Origin: Streptomyces griseus
GTDB taxonomy: Bacteria; Actinomycetota; Actinomycetes; Nanopelagicales; Nanopelagicaceae
Length of the DNA stretch: 64,000 nt
NCBI GenBank assembly: GCA_945865365.1
Contig: CAMBDL010000004.1
Location: 35,906-99,905, forward strand
Direction of reading: 5' to 3'
The notes under the pieces were generated by a model. It saw nothing but the letters and a program-made list of their open reading frames with translations, was not told the origin of the DNA and did no database searches. Shown here in pieces: positions 36,503 through 44,662 of the stretch; position 1 is the stretch's first letter, and each line of letters opens with the position of its first letter. The position numbers and the translations under genes were made by a program.

Positions 36503-37372
36503 ATGCTGTCATATTCTTTCGGAGTCCTCATACTGCTCGTTATTATCTTTGGAGTCATTCTTGCCAGATCCATCCGGATAATTCCACAGGCCAGTGCAGG
36601 ATTAGTCGAGCGCCTAGGCCGCTATCACCGCACCCTTGGGGCAGGGCTCACAATTATTATCCCTTTTGTCGATCGCCTACGTCCCCTGATTGATATGCGC
36701 GAGCGAGTTATATCCTTTCCACCTCAGCCAGTAATCACCGAGGACAACTTAGTTGTTTCAATTGATACGGTTATTTATTTTCAGGTGACAGATCCAAAAT
36801 CTGCTACCTATGAGATTGAAAATGTGATTCAAGGTATCGAGCAGTTGACAGTCACAACCTTACGTAACGTAGTGGGTGGTCTTGATCTAGAAGCGGCCTT
36901 AACTTCTCGTGACTCAATCAACGCCGCCCTTCGTGGGGTTTTAGATGAAGCCACTGGCAAGTGGGGAGTGCGCGTTAACCGTGTAGAACTCAAGGCGATT
37001 GATCCGCCTCCAAGTGTGCAAGAGTCGATGGAGAAGCAGATGCGCGCCGAGCGTGACAAGCGCGCGGCAATTTTGACCGCCGAAGGTGAAAAGCAGAGCC
37101 AAATTTTAACGGCAGAGGGTGCACGCCAAGCAGAGATTCTGCGAGCAGAGGGAGATGCACAAGCTGCAATTCTTCGCGCCGATGGTGAAGCCGCTGCAAT
37201 CAAAAAAGTTTTCGGTGCAGTCCATGATGCCAACCCTGATGAAAAAGTTTTGGCCTATCAATACCTTCAGCAACTACCTGCAATTGCCAATGGAAGTGCC
37301 AGTAAAATCTGGGTTATTCCAGCTGAACTCAGCGGTGCAGCAGAGCAGATCATGAAAGCCTTTAAAAAATAA
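36503..37372 (+). CDS. SPFH/Band-7 (stomatin/QmcA-like) membrane protein
   Basis: 289-aa protein with an N-terminal membrane anchor (about 3-24), PHB/SPFH domain (about 25-185, VERLGRYHRTLGAGLTIIIPF in part, ERVISFPPQPVITEDN) and a coiled coil of short repeats (AEGEKQSQILTAEG and similar, about 190-235). The partner NfeD gene is directly upstream, the classic arrangement. Probably assembles ring-like membrane scaffolds. Confidence 0.93.
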   Translation: MLSYSFGVLILLVIIFGVILARSIRIIPQASAGLVERLGRYHRTLGAGLTIIIPFVDRLRPLIDMRERVISFPPQPVITEDNLVVSIDTVIYFQVTDPKSATYEIENVIQGIEQLTVTTLRNVVGGLDLEAALTSRDSINAALRGVLDEATGKWGVRVNRVELKAIDPPPSVQESMEKQMRAERDKRAAILTAEGEKQSQILTAEGARQAEILRAEGDAQAAILRADGEAAAIKKVFGAVHDANPDEKVLAYQYLQQLPAIANGSASKIWVIPAELSGAAEQIMKAFKK

Positions 37373-37420
37373 GATCAGAGGTGGCCACCAACAAGCTTTT
37401 GCGGCGCAATCTGACTAGTC

Positions 37421-37455
37421 GGCCTTAACAGGCAGGTTCACATAGTTGTAAGGCC
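37421..37455. terminator. Possible terminator hairpin between SPFH and heliorhodopsin genes
   Basis: Seven-bp stem GGCCTTA / TAAGGCC with a long loop, then TTATTGCCTCTTATT. Lies between convergent stop codons at 37372 and 37469. Moderate support only. Confidence 0.45.
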
Positions 37456-37468
37456 TTATTGCCTCTTA

Positions 37469-38233
37469 TTATGTAGGAATCAGAGTGTTGGCAAAGATCT
37501 GCCAGGCAAGGGCTGATTTAGCGATCAAAGATAGCGTGATGTAGGTGCGCTCTCCACGGATGTAATCACTCCACTTTCCAACCTTCTTGTACTGCAACCA
37601 CTGCACAAGGGCAAATGAGTTAAAGAAGACAAAGATTGTAAAGACGATTCCATAAACAAATGCCGGCGCCGATGTATCACTGACCCCACCGATAGAAAAG
37701 ACATAAAACAAAAGAACAAGCCAAGGAACAAATCCGGCGATACAACCAAAGATAAATGGAAGCCATCCGCCATTACCCGGAGTCTCATATTTTTCCTGTA
37801 GCCAACCAAATAAAATCATCGATGCATTAACGCCAAAGATAGAGATAATCGATGAAATCTCGGCAACACCTGTCACCTGTGCGATTAATACAATCATCAC
37901 AGATGAGCTAATCGCATACTCGACCCAGCGGAAGTAGTTTCTCTGAGCAGCAATTCCTGCGCTATAGCGACCAAAGAACTGCGGACTTGCAACGATAAAG
38001 TGCGCTAGCGCCGATAAACCTAAGAAGATTGCAACAGTTAAACCGACGGGTGTGCTAAATAAAACCACCGGAGCTGAGAATGTAGAGCCTGGAGGTCCCG
38101 ACATATAGGTTGCAGTGATTGGTAGTGCAAAGTCATTACTCAATGCCAAAACGGCAATCATTTGCGCTAGATGCAGCGTTCCTGCCAGCACATTTGTTCT
38201 ACGAAGGCTCTGTGTTGTGATTGGTTTTCTCAT
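37469..38233 (-). CDS. Heliorhodopsin
   Basis: Seven-helix retinal protein of the heliorhodopsin family, 254 aa. Key residues line up with founding member 48C12 at a constant offset of two: His21 and His78 (H23, H80), counterion Glu105 in FRWVEYAISSS (E107) and Schiff-base Lys239 in LSLIAKSALAW (K241). The N-terminus would be cytoplasmic, the inverted topology known for this family. No retinal synthesis gene is in the window. Light sensing or regulation of a membrane protein is more likely than ion pumping. Convergent with NfeD/SPFH, divergent from a 56-aa membrane protein. Confidence 0.95.
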   Translation of the reverse strand: MRKPITTQSLRRTNVLAGTLHLAQMIAVLALSNDFALPITATYMSGPPGSTFSAPVVLFSTPVGLTVAIFLGLSALAHFIVASPQFFGRYSAGIAAQRNYFRWVEYAISSSVMIVLIAQVTGVAEISSIISIFGVNASMILFGWLQEKYETPGNGGWLPFIFGCIAGFVPWLVLLFYVFSIGGVSDTSAPAFVYGIVFTIFVFFNSFALVQWLQYKKVGKWSDYIRGERTYITLSLIAKSALAWQIFANTLIPT

Positions 38234-38323
38234 AGCGCAAGCCTAGCCGCCCCGCCATAAAAGCGCCCTAACACAAGCAAATTTCACCGAGAAAGTTCGT
38301 TTATCCTGCGCTAACTTTGCCCC

Positions 38324-38494
38324 ATGCTCGGTGGAATTAATAATGAACTATTTATCCAAGGCTTTGGTGGATTTATTGGAGTAGCCATTCTTATTCTCAT
38401 TCTTAAGTGGGCATTTCCTACCAAGAAAGATCCGGTAGCAAAAGCCGAGCGCAAAGCCGTGAAAGCATCGCTGCGCCAACTACGGCGCAAGTAA
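38324..38494 (+). CDS. 56-aa single-pass membrane protein
   Basis: Starts MLGGINNELFIQGFGGF, one hydrophobic helix (about 16-27, GFIGVAILILIL) and a highly basic C-terminal tail (KAERKAVKASLRQLRRK). Ends 12 bp before the SDR gene. No family recognised. Divergent from heliorhodopsin by 90 bp, so they may share a promoter region. Confidence 0.7.
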   Translation: MLGGINNELFIQGFGGFIGVAILILILKWAFPTKKDPVAKAERKAVKASLRQLRRK

Positions 38495-38506
38495 GCAGGG
38501 CTCTCC

Positions 38507-39223
38507 ATGTCACTCGTCGTTATTACCGGTGGATCTCGCGGTCTAGGTTTTGAAACCGCTAAAGCGCTAAAAGCACAGGGCCATGACATCGTCTTAGTTG
38601 CTAAAGACAGCGCTCGCCTTGCCCAGGCTGCAGCCGAATTACACTGTGATTATCGCAGCGTTGATCTAGAAGATCTCGTCGCTGCCAAGAAATGCTTCGA
38701 TGAAATCTTAGAAACCTTTGGTACACCAGAGATAGTGATCCTCGCCCATGCAGTGATGAGTGCAAAGATGTCAAAGACTCTTAAGAGCGATAATGCAGAG
38801 TGGCGCAGAGTAATGGCGATTAATTTAGATTCAGTATTTTGTGCACTCAACATATTGGCCGCACCTATGGCAGCCGCGCGCAGTGGCCGAGTCATTGTCT
38901 TCTCTGCATGTTTAGGTCGCATGTCTGGACCAGGCAACACTGGGGGATTAGCGCCTTACAGAGTCAGTAAAGCTGGCGTGAACGCACTCGTTCGAAATCT
39001 GGCACATGAGACTGGATTAGGCAGCCGCGGATTCTTAATCGATGCGCTGTGTCCTAATCATTCACGCACCGATATGGGCGGCCCCGATGCGCCTTTATCT
39101 GCCGAAGAAGGTGCACAAACAGCAATCTGGCTAGCAACTCGCAAGTTCGATATTAACGGCGCAACAGATCAAGAGAAGGTAACGGGAGTTTTGTGGGAAG
39201 AGATGAAAGTCGTGCCCTGGTGA
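38507..39223 (+). CDS. Short-chain dehydrogenase/reductase (SDR)
   Basis: 238-aa NAD(P)-dependent oxidoreductase. Cofactor motif TGGSRGLG (7-14), catalytic YRVSK (Tyr about 153) and Ser in VFSACLG. The usual NNAG is AHAV here. Substrate unknown. Same strand as and 12 bp after the 56-aa protein gene. Confidence 0.85.
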   Translation: MSLVVITGGSRGLGFETAKALKAQGHDIVLVAKDSARLAQAAAELHCDYRSVDLEDLVAAKKCFDEILETFGTPEIVILAHAVMSAKMSKTLKSDNAEWRRVMAINLDSVFCALNILAAPMAAARSGRVIVFSACLGRMSGPGNTGGLAPYRVSKAGVNALVRNLAHETGLGSRGFLIDALCPNHSRTDMGGPDAPLSAEEGAQTAIWLATRKFDINGATDQEKVTGVLWEEMKVVPW

Positions 39224-39308
39224 TTACGTGTTACCAGACCAAGGGGACTAAACACTACCTAAACGTGCGTTTCACGCATGCTGCTAAACAGTAGCTCTGT
39301 CAAAATAA

Positions 39309-40052
39309 TTAAAGCTCTTTAGAAGCGTTTTCGGAATCTATTTTTAGAGAACGAATGAGTTGTAAGGCTTTTCTACCCGTTACCTCTAACTTTCGATATA
39401 TAGCAACTGTCTCCTGTCTAATCAGTGATTCGCTATAACCAATTTCTAGCGCAATTTGTGCGTTATTAAATCCGCGCCCGAGTAAGTCAGCAATAACTAA
39501 CTGCCGATCACTCAATGGAAGTTGAGGTAAGTCAATCTTTTCCTTAATATCAACAGCAGCCAGGACAATCGGCTTTGGAAGATGACTTGAATAAAGCCCC
39601 AACAGTGAACCAATTGCAATATAGAAGACTTTCATCGCCTCGGTTAGCTCAAGTTTTTGCGTAGAGTAAAGAGCCATTCCACCATCTGGAGAAGCTGGAA
39701 TAGCTACCCCTGACACCCACGTACCTTCATAACTAGAGCCAGCCTCGAGGTGATATTCCTTTTCATATTCAGTTTCGTTCTGGGCAATGAAGACAGTGTT
39801 CTCACGGATCGCAGCGCTGAGAGGGATTTTCACTTGAATGGGCAGATCAAAAAATGATGCATATTCATCAGAACTCCAACCGTATCCGCCGAGTGGACAG
39901 ACAAAACCATTGTCTATGAGCTCACCTATATAGAGGTAGAAGCATTTCTCTTCACTAAATGTGTTCATGACTAGGAATTTTGAGATTTCGTTAAAAGTTT
40001 CCGGTGAGGCCGCAAGGAAGTCAGAGAAGGCAAGAATCTTCTTAGAGTGCAT
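39309..40052 (-). CDS. LuxR-type transcriptional regulator
   Basis: 247 aa with a C-terminal GerE/LuxR HTH (about 180-240: LSDRQLVIADLLGRGFNNAQ then IALEIGYSESLIRQETVAIY). The N-terminal 170 residues have no clear family but could be a GAF-like sensor. AAGGGGGG precedes the ATG. Single gene; its targets are not evident. Confidence 0.82.
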   Translation of the reverse strand: MHSKKILAFSDFLAASPETFNEISKFLVMNTFSEEKCFYLYIGELIDNGFVCPLGGYGWSSDEYASFFDLPIQVKIPLSAAIRENTVFIAQNETEYEKEYHLEAGSSYEGTWVSGVAIPASPDGGMALYSTQKLELTEAMKVFYIAIGSLLGLYSSHLPKPIVLAAVDIKEKIDLPQLPLSDRQLVIADLLGRGFNNAQIALEIGYSESLIRQETVAIYRKLEVTGRKALQLIRSLKIDSENASKEL

Positions 40053-40291
40053 AAGCCCCCCTTGCTAATCCTTTGGTGAATAAGTATTTTGTTGGCCGAT
40101 TTGAGGGTACTCCTACTATGTGATTATGGGCAGATAAGACTTTTAAATCTCACATGTGTGGCTGGCCATGTCTGGACTTTACCAATCCTGCCTCATGCCT
40201 CTAGGGCTACTTTGCGAACTCAGGCGCATCTGATGCGTTATGAAACCAAGAGGCAACAGCGCTCAACCACGCTCGAACAGGAGGTAAGTCA

Positions 40292-40621
40292 GTGAAGCAG
40301 ATTCGAATCGTAGATGAAGAGGGGAAACCGACTCGTTACGCCTACCTTGAGCATGAGAACCTTAAGTTTGAGTTTGAGTTCTACGCTCACGAAGAGGGTG
40401 AAGGTGACTATGAAATCATTCAAACTGTATCGCCGGAAGAATTTGAATTTATCGCCACTATGTTCGGACTAGATCCGAGGCAAGACATACTTTCCCTAGT
40501 CCAAGAGATTTCAGACTCGGGCAGAGGCGGAGATCTCATCAACGCCCTTAACAGTAAGGAGATAAAGAATGAGCTCCATAAATGGGGGAGCTACATAAGT
40601 TTTAGAGACTCAGATCGTTAA
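40292..40621 (+). CDS. Acidic hypothetical protein
   Basis: 109 aa, strongly acidic in the middle (EFEFYAHEEGEGDYE), GTG start with an excellent AGGAGG site. No family recognised; small acidic stand-alone proteins in such regions can be immunity or anti-restriction proteins, but nothing here shows that. The 240 bp before it, back to the LuxR-type gene, hold no gene I can support. Confidence 0.6.
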   Translation: MKQIRIVDEEGKPTRYAYLEHENLKFEFEFYAHEEGEGDYEIIQTVSPEEFEFIATMFGLDPRQDILSLVQEISDSGRGGDLINALNSKEIKNELHKWGSYISFRDSDR

Positions 40622-40653
40622 GAGATATCAATCTTCCAGAGTAGGCTTGATGT

Positions 40654-41184
40654 ATGACTAAACAGCAAGAGTTCACAGTCCTGCAAACCTATAAGGATTT
40701 TGAGCTTCGCGAATATCTTCCATGCGTCATCGCAGAGGTCAAAGTCTCTGCCAATTATTCAACGGCATCAAGTGCTGCATTCTCTTCATTATTTAAATAC
40801 ATCTCACAGGGCAATAAGTCCTCACAAAAGATCGCAATGACTGCCCCAGTAATTGCCGCCCAAAGAGCAGATAAGCCCAATACTGATGAGTGGTATGTAT
40901 CTTTTGTAATGCCAGCCGGCAGCAGCTTTGCCGATATGCCAGATCCAAATGATTCACGAGTGACCTTGCGTGACTTAGGTGCGCAGACCTGTATCGCTAC
41001 TTCATTTCGAGGCAAAGCAACGGAGGAGCTCTCTGCTAAGAAAGCGGCCCAACTGCGGGCAGCAGCCGTTAAGGAAAATATTGCGCTCTCTGATGAAACG
41101 CGAATCTGCCGTTTTGATCCACCAGTAAAGCCCGGCTTCTTGCAGTACAACGAAATTGTGATCCCTGTTTACACTGGGAAGTAG
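40654..41184 (+). CDS. SOUL heme-binding family protein
   Basis: 176 aa; complete SOUL/HEBP domain with LQTYKDFELREYLPCVIAEV (about 9-28), FKYISQGN, IAMTAPVIA (about 67-75), WYVSFVMPAG and FLQYNEIVIPV at the end. Soluble, no signal peptide. SOUL proteins bind heme or other tetrapyrroles; the exact ligand is unknown. Single gene. Confidence 0.92.
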   Translation: MTKQQEFTVLQTYKDFELREYLPCVIAEVKVSANYSTASSAAFSSLFKYISQGNKSSQKIAMTAPVIAAQRADKPNTDEWYVSFVMPAGSSFADMPDPNDSRVTLRDLGAQTCIATSFRGKATEELSAKKAAQLRAAAVKENIALSDETRICRFDPPVKPGFLQYNEIVIPVYTGK

Positions 41185-41207
41185 ACGTTGGCAGGGGAGC
41201 TCGGTGA

Positions 41208-41477
41208 TTAAGAGTTAACGGACACCCAATAGACACTCCCGCTATCCCTCTCCAAGATCCCGTACTCAATCATGTGCCGTCTAATGGCTGCGGTGTCGGG
41301 GTGGAAGGTTGCGATTATTTCATTGAGAGCTTTTTCGGGGTAGCGCACATCGGGGGATAGCCTCTCGGCGATGCGATGGAGAACGGCAATCTTCTTGGTG
41401 GTATTCACGGCCCGGGCCTGTGTGACTACCGCACATTGGCCAGGTTTGAGTATGGTACTGTTTCTTGTACCACTCAT
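41208..41477 (-). CDS. DUF2087-domain protein
   Basis: 89 aa. The C-terminal two thirds (LHRIAERLSPDVRYPEKALN, then IRRHMIEYGILERDSGSVYW) match the DUF2087 pattern in which a winged-helix-like fold ends in LeuRed-S-x-YW. Probably DNA-binding or regulatory. Starts 14 bp from and divergent to the Phd/YoeB pair; a link to it is possible but unproven. Confidence 0.75.
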   Translation of the reverse strand: MSGTRNSTILKPGQCAVVTQARAVNTTKKIAVLHRIAERLSPDVRYPEKALNEIIATFHPDTAAIRRHMIEYGILERDSGSVYWVSVNS

Positions 41478-41491
41478 GAAAGGCCTCCCTC

Positions 41492-41779
41492 ATGGCAATT
41501 ACCGCCTCACAAGCACGAGCTCAGTTATTTCCATTGATCGAGCAGGTTAATGCCGATATGAAGCCTGTTGTCATCACATCCAAGGCTGGAAACGCGGTTT
41601 TAATCTCAGTCAGCGAATATGAATCCATGATTGAAACTGCGTATCTGCTGTCTACACCTGCCAATCGTGAATGGTTGCTGGAGTCCTTGGCTCAAGCCGA
41701 TCGCGGAGAACTGCACACTGTGGAGTTTCCACTCACAACAGTTAGAGAGAAAAGCAGGGCCAAGAAAAAGAGTAAGTAA
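41492..41779 (+). CDS. Phd/YefM-family antitoxin
   Basis: 95 aa with the Phd/YefM start MAITASQARAQLFPLIEQV, strand PVVITSKAGNAVLISVSEYE and a long C-terminal basic tail (REKSRAKKKSK). Precedes its YoeB-type toxin by 8 bp. Confidence 0.9.
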   Translation: MAITASQARAQLFPLIEQVNADMKPVVITSKAGNAVLISVSEYESMIETAYLLSTPANREWLLESLAQADRGELHTVEFPLTTVREKSRAKKKSK

Positions 41780-41787
41780 GTTCAGTT

Positions 41788-42069
41788 GTGCCTAAAAACA
41801 AATTAGACCAGATTGTCGCCACTCCTCGAGCCCTTGCAGATCTAGATTACTGGCGTAATAGTGGCAATCAAAAGAAACTAGATCGAATTAATGCATTAAT
41901 CGCTAATTCTTTGGAGTCGCCCTTTGTAGGGATCGGTGCGCCAGAGCGGCTGAGGTTTCAAGACCAAGATACCTATTCACGACGCATTGATAAAACACAT
42001 CGCTTGGTCTATCGCGTTGAGGGTAAAAAACTAGTAATTATTTCTGCACGCTTTCACTACCAGAAGTAG
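41788..42069 (+). CDS. YoeB/Txe-family toxin
   Basis: 93 aa ribosome-dependent mRNA interferase of the RelE superfamily. Typical YoeB features: PRALADLDYW (about 12-21), ERLRF, YSRRIDKTHRLVYRV (about 68-82) and the terminal SARFHYQK, which carries the catalytic His/Tyr end. GTG start at 41788. Paired with the Phd-type antitoxin, forming the second complete toxin-antitoxin locus within 7 kb. Confidence 0.92.
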   Translation: MPKNKLDQIVATPRALADLDYWRNSGNQKKLDRINALIANSLESPFVGIGAPERLRFQDQDTYSRRIDKTHRLVYRVEGKKLVIISARFHYQK

Positions 42070-42621
42070 CTATTTACAATTGGCCAGGCTTGCTTTGATA
42101 ACGGCCTGGATTAACGTGGCATCTACTTCCCAATCAATCGGAAGTTGAATAGTCTTTTTAAGGGCATTGCCCTCTTTAAATTTTGGAGCAAACTCTTTTA
42201 ATACCTTTGCATCCCAAGGGGCGATTAGCACATGCTTGGTAGATGCCGATGCACCGAAGATGTAATCCTTACCTAACTTCACCATGGGCTGGTTCCACGC
42301 TAAGACAAATTCCAACTCCGGGTATTTACTTTTAATCACTTTAAAGATCGCTTTGATTGTTTTTGCCTGAGGCGCGGGAATAGATGCGTAATACTCAGTC
42401 GGCGTTGAAAAGCGTTGAGAAGATTCAGAGCCTCGTGAATACATAACAAGTGCGTTGGCGTGGGCTTGCGAAAAGCCGTAGTTTTCTTTTAAGTGAGCAG
42501 TTTGTTCTGGATATTTCTTGCCTTCAAGTTTTGCCATGAGCTTAAACCAGTAGGCCATCTTTTCGCCGTACTTCTTTTCAATGGCGGGGAAGTGGGCTTC
42601 ACGGGAAGGATCTGTAGGCAT
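42070..42621 (-). CDS. DUF4287 + DUF1801 protein
   Basis: 183 aa. N-terminal DUF4287 (about 1-68, MAYWFKLMAKLEGKKYPEQT) and C-terminal DUF1801/YdhG-like domain (about 75-180, ELEFVLAWNQPMVKLG and HVLIAPWD). Common stand-alone soluble protein in actinobacteria; function unknown. Its stop abuts the toxin stop (1 bp apart, convergent). Confidence 0.85.
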   Translation of the reverse strand: MPTDPSREAHFPAIEKKYGEKMAYWFKLMAKLEGKKYPEQTAHLKENYGFSQAHANALVMYSRGSESSQRFSTPTEYYASIPAPQAKTIKAIFKVIKSKYPELEFVLAWNQPMVKLGKDYIFGASASTKHVLIAPWDAKVLKEFAPKFKEGNALKKTIQLPIDWEVDATLIQAVIKASLANCK

Positions 42622-42724
42622 GGCAAAAGAATAACCCCCGCAGCGATAGGGCCACGGAGGTCATGTCTCGTATCCATGCGCGAGAGTCTCTCGTCATATA
42701 AGGTTTCCTCCTCCGAGTTAAGAA

Positions 42725-42886
42725 ATGAGAAATACCGTGGGCGCTTGTCAATGCGGTTACACCACAGATCCAGAGAAGAACTGCAACGGAACACATAAAG
42801 TTGTAAAAGCCGTGAAGGAAGATATGGCTGAGAAGCTTGCAGCTAATGGCTTTCCGCACGCTGCCGAGTATGTAAAGAACAACTAA
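42725..42886 (+). CDS. 53-aa CDGSH-like iron-sulfur protein, copy 1
   Basis: Encodes a 53-residue protein with CQCGYTTDPEKNCNGTH, which fits the CDGSH iron-sulfur ligand pattern C-x-C … C-N-G-T-H (three Cys and one His; Asp replaced by Asn). The rest is one amphipathic helix (KAVKEDMAEKLAANG) and a short tail. A GTG at residue 5 is an alternative start. Nearly identical to the gene at 50778-50939, including 38 bp upstream. Probably a 2Fe-2S or metal-binding protein; redox role unknown. Confidence 0.75.
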   Translation: MRNTVGACQCGYTTDPEKNCNGTHKVVKAVKEDMAEKLAANGFPHAAEYVKNN

Positions 42887-43103
42887 GCACTAGCTGTATG
42901 GGTGCGGGTAATGCAGGAACTACTCGCTTTAATGACTAGAGAATTTTGTCCTCATAAAGTTAGTCATACGTTGTTCAAAGTGAAGAGCGTAGACATCTAC
43001 TCATCGGTAGTTCCAGTTACTAGAGCTTAAAGAATTGCGTGTGAGAGTTCTTAGGCGATTCCATTGACATAGCTACCTGCGAGGCTTAGGTTAGCAACTC
43101 AAT

Positions 43104-43370
43104 GTGATTCCCCGCACAACCAAGATTATAATGCTCACAAAAGGGCGTTTGCCAATGGTTACGTCCTTGCAGAAAAAAACTGACTGGGGAAAAGTAAGGG
43201 GTTTCAATTATCAGCCCAGTTACACATCCAGCGGCTTAGAGACATGGCGTAATTTCGATCCAACAATATTTGAAACTGAACTGAGACGGGGAAAAAAATA
43301 CTTCCCCGGAATTAATACAGTGCGACTGTGGCTTTCGTGGGATGCCTATATCAGAGGCAACAATCTTTAA
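43104..43370 (+). pseudogene. Truncated N-terminus of a glycoside hydrolase (GH5-like)
   Basis: 88 codons open from a GTG. From about residue 30 the product reads like the first strand-helix of a GH5-type TIM barrel (VRGFNYQPSYTSSGLETW, then FPGINTVRLWLSWDAYIRG) and then stops after NNL. The family needs about 350 aa more; none of the barrel or catalytic Glu residues are present and the FMN riboswitch starts 75 bp later. Best read as a decayed gene fragment. The 217 bp before it (42887-43103) show nothing I can support. Confidence 0.62.
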
Positions 43371-43445
43371 TGGGTCGTTGTGACCCATTTGTGCACTTAA
43401 GGCAGGCAATGGCGATATCGAGCATCTCCCGCTAGAATGAGAACG

Positions 43446-43568
43446 TTGTTTCCGGGGTCGATGTAATTTCGAACCGGCGGTTATAGTCCGCGACCCGATG
43501 CCCACCAGGTATCGGTTGACTCAGTGAAACTCTGAGACCGACGGTTAAAGTCCGGATGAGAGGAACCA
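43446..43568 (+). promoter_or_regulatory. FMN riboswitch (RFN element)
   Basis: Classic RFN sequence blocks in order: CCGGGGTCGATGTAA, GAACCGGCGGTTATAGTCCG, CGACCC, GGTTGACTCAGTGAAACTCT, GAGACCGACGGTTAAAGTCC and GGATGAGAGGAACC. The outer stem pairs the flanking GTTTCC and GGAACC. It lies directly upstream of the riboflavin operon and is followed by a terminator stem. Confidence 0.96.
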
Positions 43569-43570
43569 AC

Positions 43571-43598
43571 AAAAGGTAGGCATTGACCTACCCTTTTT
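43571..43598 (+). terminator. Riboswitch-controlled attenuator
   Basis: Stem AAAAGGTAGG / CCTACCCTTTT with a CATTGA loop and T-run, 3 bp after the FMN aptamer. FMN binding should favour this terminator and shut off ribDE-BA-H. It ends 51 bp before the ribD start. Confidence 0.9.
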
Positions 43599-43648
43599 GT
43601 GCGCTCATGCACCCACCCCGGAAACTCGTATGTTGAGTGGGGGTAGAA

Positions 43649-44662
43649 ATGGATTACACAGTTGCTATGCAACGTGCCATTGCCCTGTCCGAAAAAGCAT
43701 TAGGTAAGTGCGCACCGAATCCAATTGTTGGAGCCGTGATTGTTGATACCAGTGGAAATATTGTCGGAGAAGGCTTCCACGATCGCATGTCCAGTAAGGA
43801 TCATGCAGAGGTTGTGGCGATAGCTAATGCGGGTGCCAATGCACAAGGGGCGACCATGGTTGTCACCCTCGAGCCGTGCAATCACACGGGAGCAACCGGC
43901 CCATGCGCGCAAGCGATTATTGATGCAGGAATTACATCGGTTGTTTATGCAGTTTCAGATCCCAACGCGCTAGCCGCAGGAGGAGCAGAGACATTGCGTG
44001 CTGCAGGTATCACGGTTGTTGCAGGGGTGCTAGAAACTGAAGCGGCGTTTTCAAACCGTGCGTGGTTAATGAAGATTCGCAAGAACCGACCATTTTTTAC
44101 CTGGAAAGTTGCGGCAACCCTTGATGGCAAAGTTGCAGCCGCTGATGGAACATCGAAGTGGATCACCAATGAAACCTCCCGCGCAGATGTGCAGGTATTG
44201 CGTCGCCAAGCAGATGCAATTGTGGTGGGCACTAATACCGTTATTGCAGATAACCCACATTTGATTCCACGCGGTGATTTTGCTGGATTTACACACAATC
44301 CCATTCGCGTTGTTTGTGGCGAACAAGAGCTGCCAAAGGATGCGCAGATCTTTGATGATGCTGCTCAAACAGTTGTTGTTAAAACTAAGGATCTAGATGT
44401 CTTGGTTGAAAAGCTTAATGAATTAGGTGTTAACCATGTCTTTGTCGAAGCTGGACCAACTCTGGGCAGTGCGATGTTGGATGGATGTTTGCTTGATGAG
44501 TTAATCATGTATCAAGCACCAACGCTTCTGGGCACTGGCAAAGAGTTCTTTGCCTTTGACTACCCAACAACCATTACCGATCAGATGCGAATGGATCACA
44601 TCAGCACCGACGTTCTCGATGGAGATGTTAAATCGGTGTACAGAATTAGGAACGGTGAGTGA
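43649..44662 (+). CDS. ribD: Bifunctional riboflavin deaminase/reductase
   Basis: Diaminohydroxyphosphoribosylaminopyrimidine deaminase plus reductase, steps 2 and 3 of riboflavin synthesis. From the ATG at 43649 it is 337 aa. The N-terminal deaminase has zinc ligands HAEV and the [12 protein letters not shown] pair; the C-terminal reductase (about 140-337) has [20 protein letters not shown] in the start and [14 protein letters not shown] late. A GTG four codons upstream also opens the frame, but GTGGGGG acts as ribosome site for 43649. Stop overlaps the ribE start (TGATG). Confidence 0.95.
   Translation: MDYTVAMQRAIALSEKALGKCAPNPIVGAVIVDTSGNIVGEGFHDRMSSKDHAEVVAIANAGANAQGATMVVTLEPCNHTGATGPCAQAIIDAGITSVVYAVSDPNALAAGGAETLRAAGITVVAGVLETEAAFSNRAWLMKIRKNRPFFTWKVAATLDGKVAAADGTSKWITNETSRADVQVLRRQADAIVVGTNTVIADNPHLIPRGDFAGFTHNPIRVVCGEQELPKDAQIFDDAAQTVVVKTKDLDVLVEKLNELGVNHVFVEAGPTLGSAMLDGCLLDELIMYQAPTLLGTGKEFFAFDYPTTITDQMRMDHISTDVLDGDVKSVYRIRNGE

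Noticed and set aside
40089-40295. 68-aa plus-strand open frame before the acidic protein
   Set aside because: No family, no good ribosome site, and its end contains the strong AGGAGG site of the next gene, so this looks like leader sequence.
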